A DNA stretch of 29,977 nt, from the NCBI GenBank assembly GCA_014860005.1, contig JACZKP010000012.1, forward strand, positions 1 to 29,977, in the 5' to 3' direction. The first letter of the stretch is position 1; each line of letters begins with the position of its first letter. The DNA comes from Verrucomicrobiota bacterium. Its GTDB lineage: Bacteria; Verrucomicrobiota; Verrucomicrobiae; Limisphaerales; UBA11358. Shown here piece after piece: positions 29,778 to 29,977 of the stretch. Both the position numbers and the translations under genes were made by a program. Under the pieces are notes generated by a model that did no database searches, was not told where the DNA came from, and worked only from the letters and a program-made list of their open reading frames with translations.

Positions 29778-29801
29778 AATCACACCCGGCGCAGTGTGAT
29801 T
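29778..29801. repeat. 8-bp inverted repeat upstream of the GNAT fragment
   Basis: AATCACAC (29778-29785) and GTGTGATT (29794-29801) flank an 8-base spacer, 19 bases upstream of the GNAT ATG. It may be an operator or promoter element for that gene. Confidence 0.4.
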
Positions 29802-29897
29802 TCGCCACCCCCAAAATCGCCGTCACCGGTATTTTCAACGTATCCGTATTACTAAACCCGTCTAGGCGAGAGTGCTGGGAAGAGGCAGGCTGGGCGC

Positions 29898-29977
29898 ATG
29901 AAGCAATCAACGCGTGTGCGCCGACGCTGGAGTGGGGCGCAGAAGGATAAGATGCTGGCGGCTTACCGGCGGAGTCA
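29898..29977 (+). mobile_element. Transposase gene start (IS66 TnpA/OrfA-like), cut by window end
   Basis: The first 26 codons read MKQSTRVRRRWSGAQKDKML followed by AAYRRS. The RRRW(S/T).AQK..(I/L/M)LAAY pattern is how IS66-type accessory TnpA proteins and similar helix-turn-helix OrfA proteins begin. Only the start is visible, and no terminal inverted repeat is evident between 29802 and 29897, so the family stays tentative. Confidence 0.5.

Overview
The window reads as chromosomal DNA of a GC-rich Verrucomicrobiota bacterium, most likely Pedosphaera/Limisphaerales-like. The basis is recall of protein families: the Gfo/Idh/MocA plus sugar-isomerase pair, the integrase style, the LexA-centred mutagenesis genes and an IS66-like transposase start. 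I could not run a search, so taxonomy is inference.

Layout. 1-3476: decayed mobile element (frameshifted RepA-like ATPase, small cargo genes, a lipid- or membrane-targeted two-repeat protein, 5'-frameshifted tyrosine integrase). 3526-5447: two metabolic genes (TIM-barrel sugar isomerase, Gfo/Idh/MocA dehydrogenase). 5773-9807: a canonical tRNA-Cys followed by island debris: an integrase N-terminus cut off by a phosphorothioation-associated methyltransferase, two degenerate recombinase-like genes and an unknown gene. 9883-18950: a DNA-damage block, divergent from one promoter region. Leftward run lexA, an AlkD-like alkylation repair gene and a 1459-residue DinB::DnaE fusion polymerase. Rightward run a UvrC-N/Cho-like GIY-YIG protein and an overlapping PD-(D/E)XK nuclease/XPD-DinG-type Fe-S helicase. 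18963-22080: SagB-type oxidoreductase, DUF72 protein and a candidate structured RNA with a strong terminator. 22206-25090: leftward remnant operon (5'-truncated unknown gene, rtcB RNA ligase, tatD nuclease).

25090-29565 is the most unusual part: a 5'-truncated TROVE (Ro60/Rsr) gene, a hairpin, then an array of 21 readable tRNA genes plus three tRNA-sized remnants, interrupted by an antisense HNH nuclease gene and ending in a 3'-truncated second HNH gene. All 21 array tRNAs have G instead of U at T-loop position 55, and nearly all lack the D-loop GG, so the usual tRNA elbow is gone. Acceptor stems, anticodon loops, encoded CCA and many discriminator or identity bases are kept. The canonical tRNA-Cys at 5773 is an internal contrast. 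Leu-anticodon members have short variable arms and the Ile(TAT) member has a long one, opposite to the bacterial rule. Both edges of this segment cut through genes on each side. It is therefore either a transferred fragment that replaced host DNA, or an assembly chimera; reads across about 25090 and 29565 would decide.

Working model: the SOS block gives damage-induced repair and translesion synthesis. TROVE, RtcB, TatD and the odd tRNA array fit an RNA surveillance and repair theme, but the link between rtcB and the array crosses a junction and may be accidental. The window ends in a truncated GNAT gene and the start of a transposase gene.
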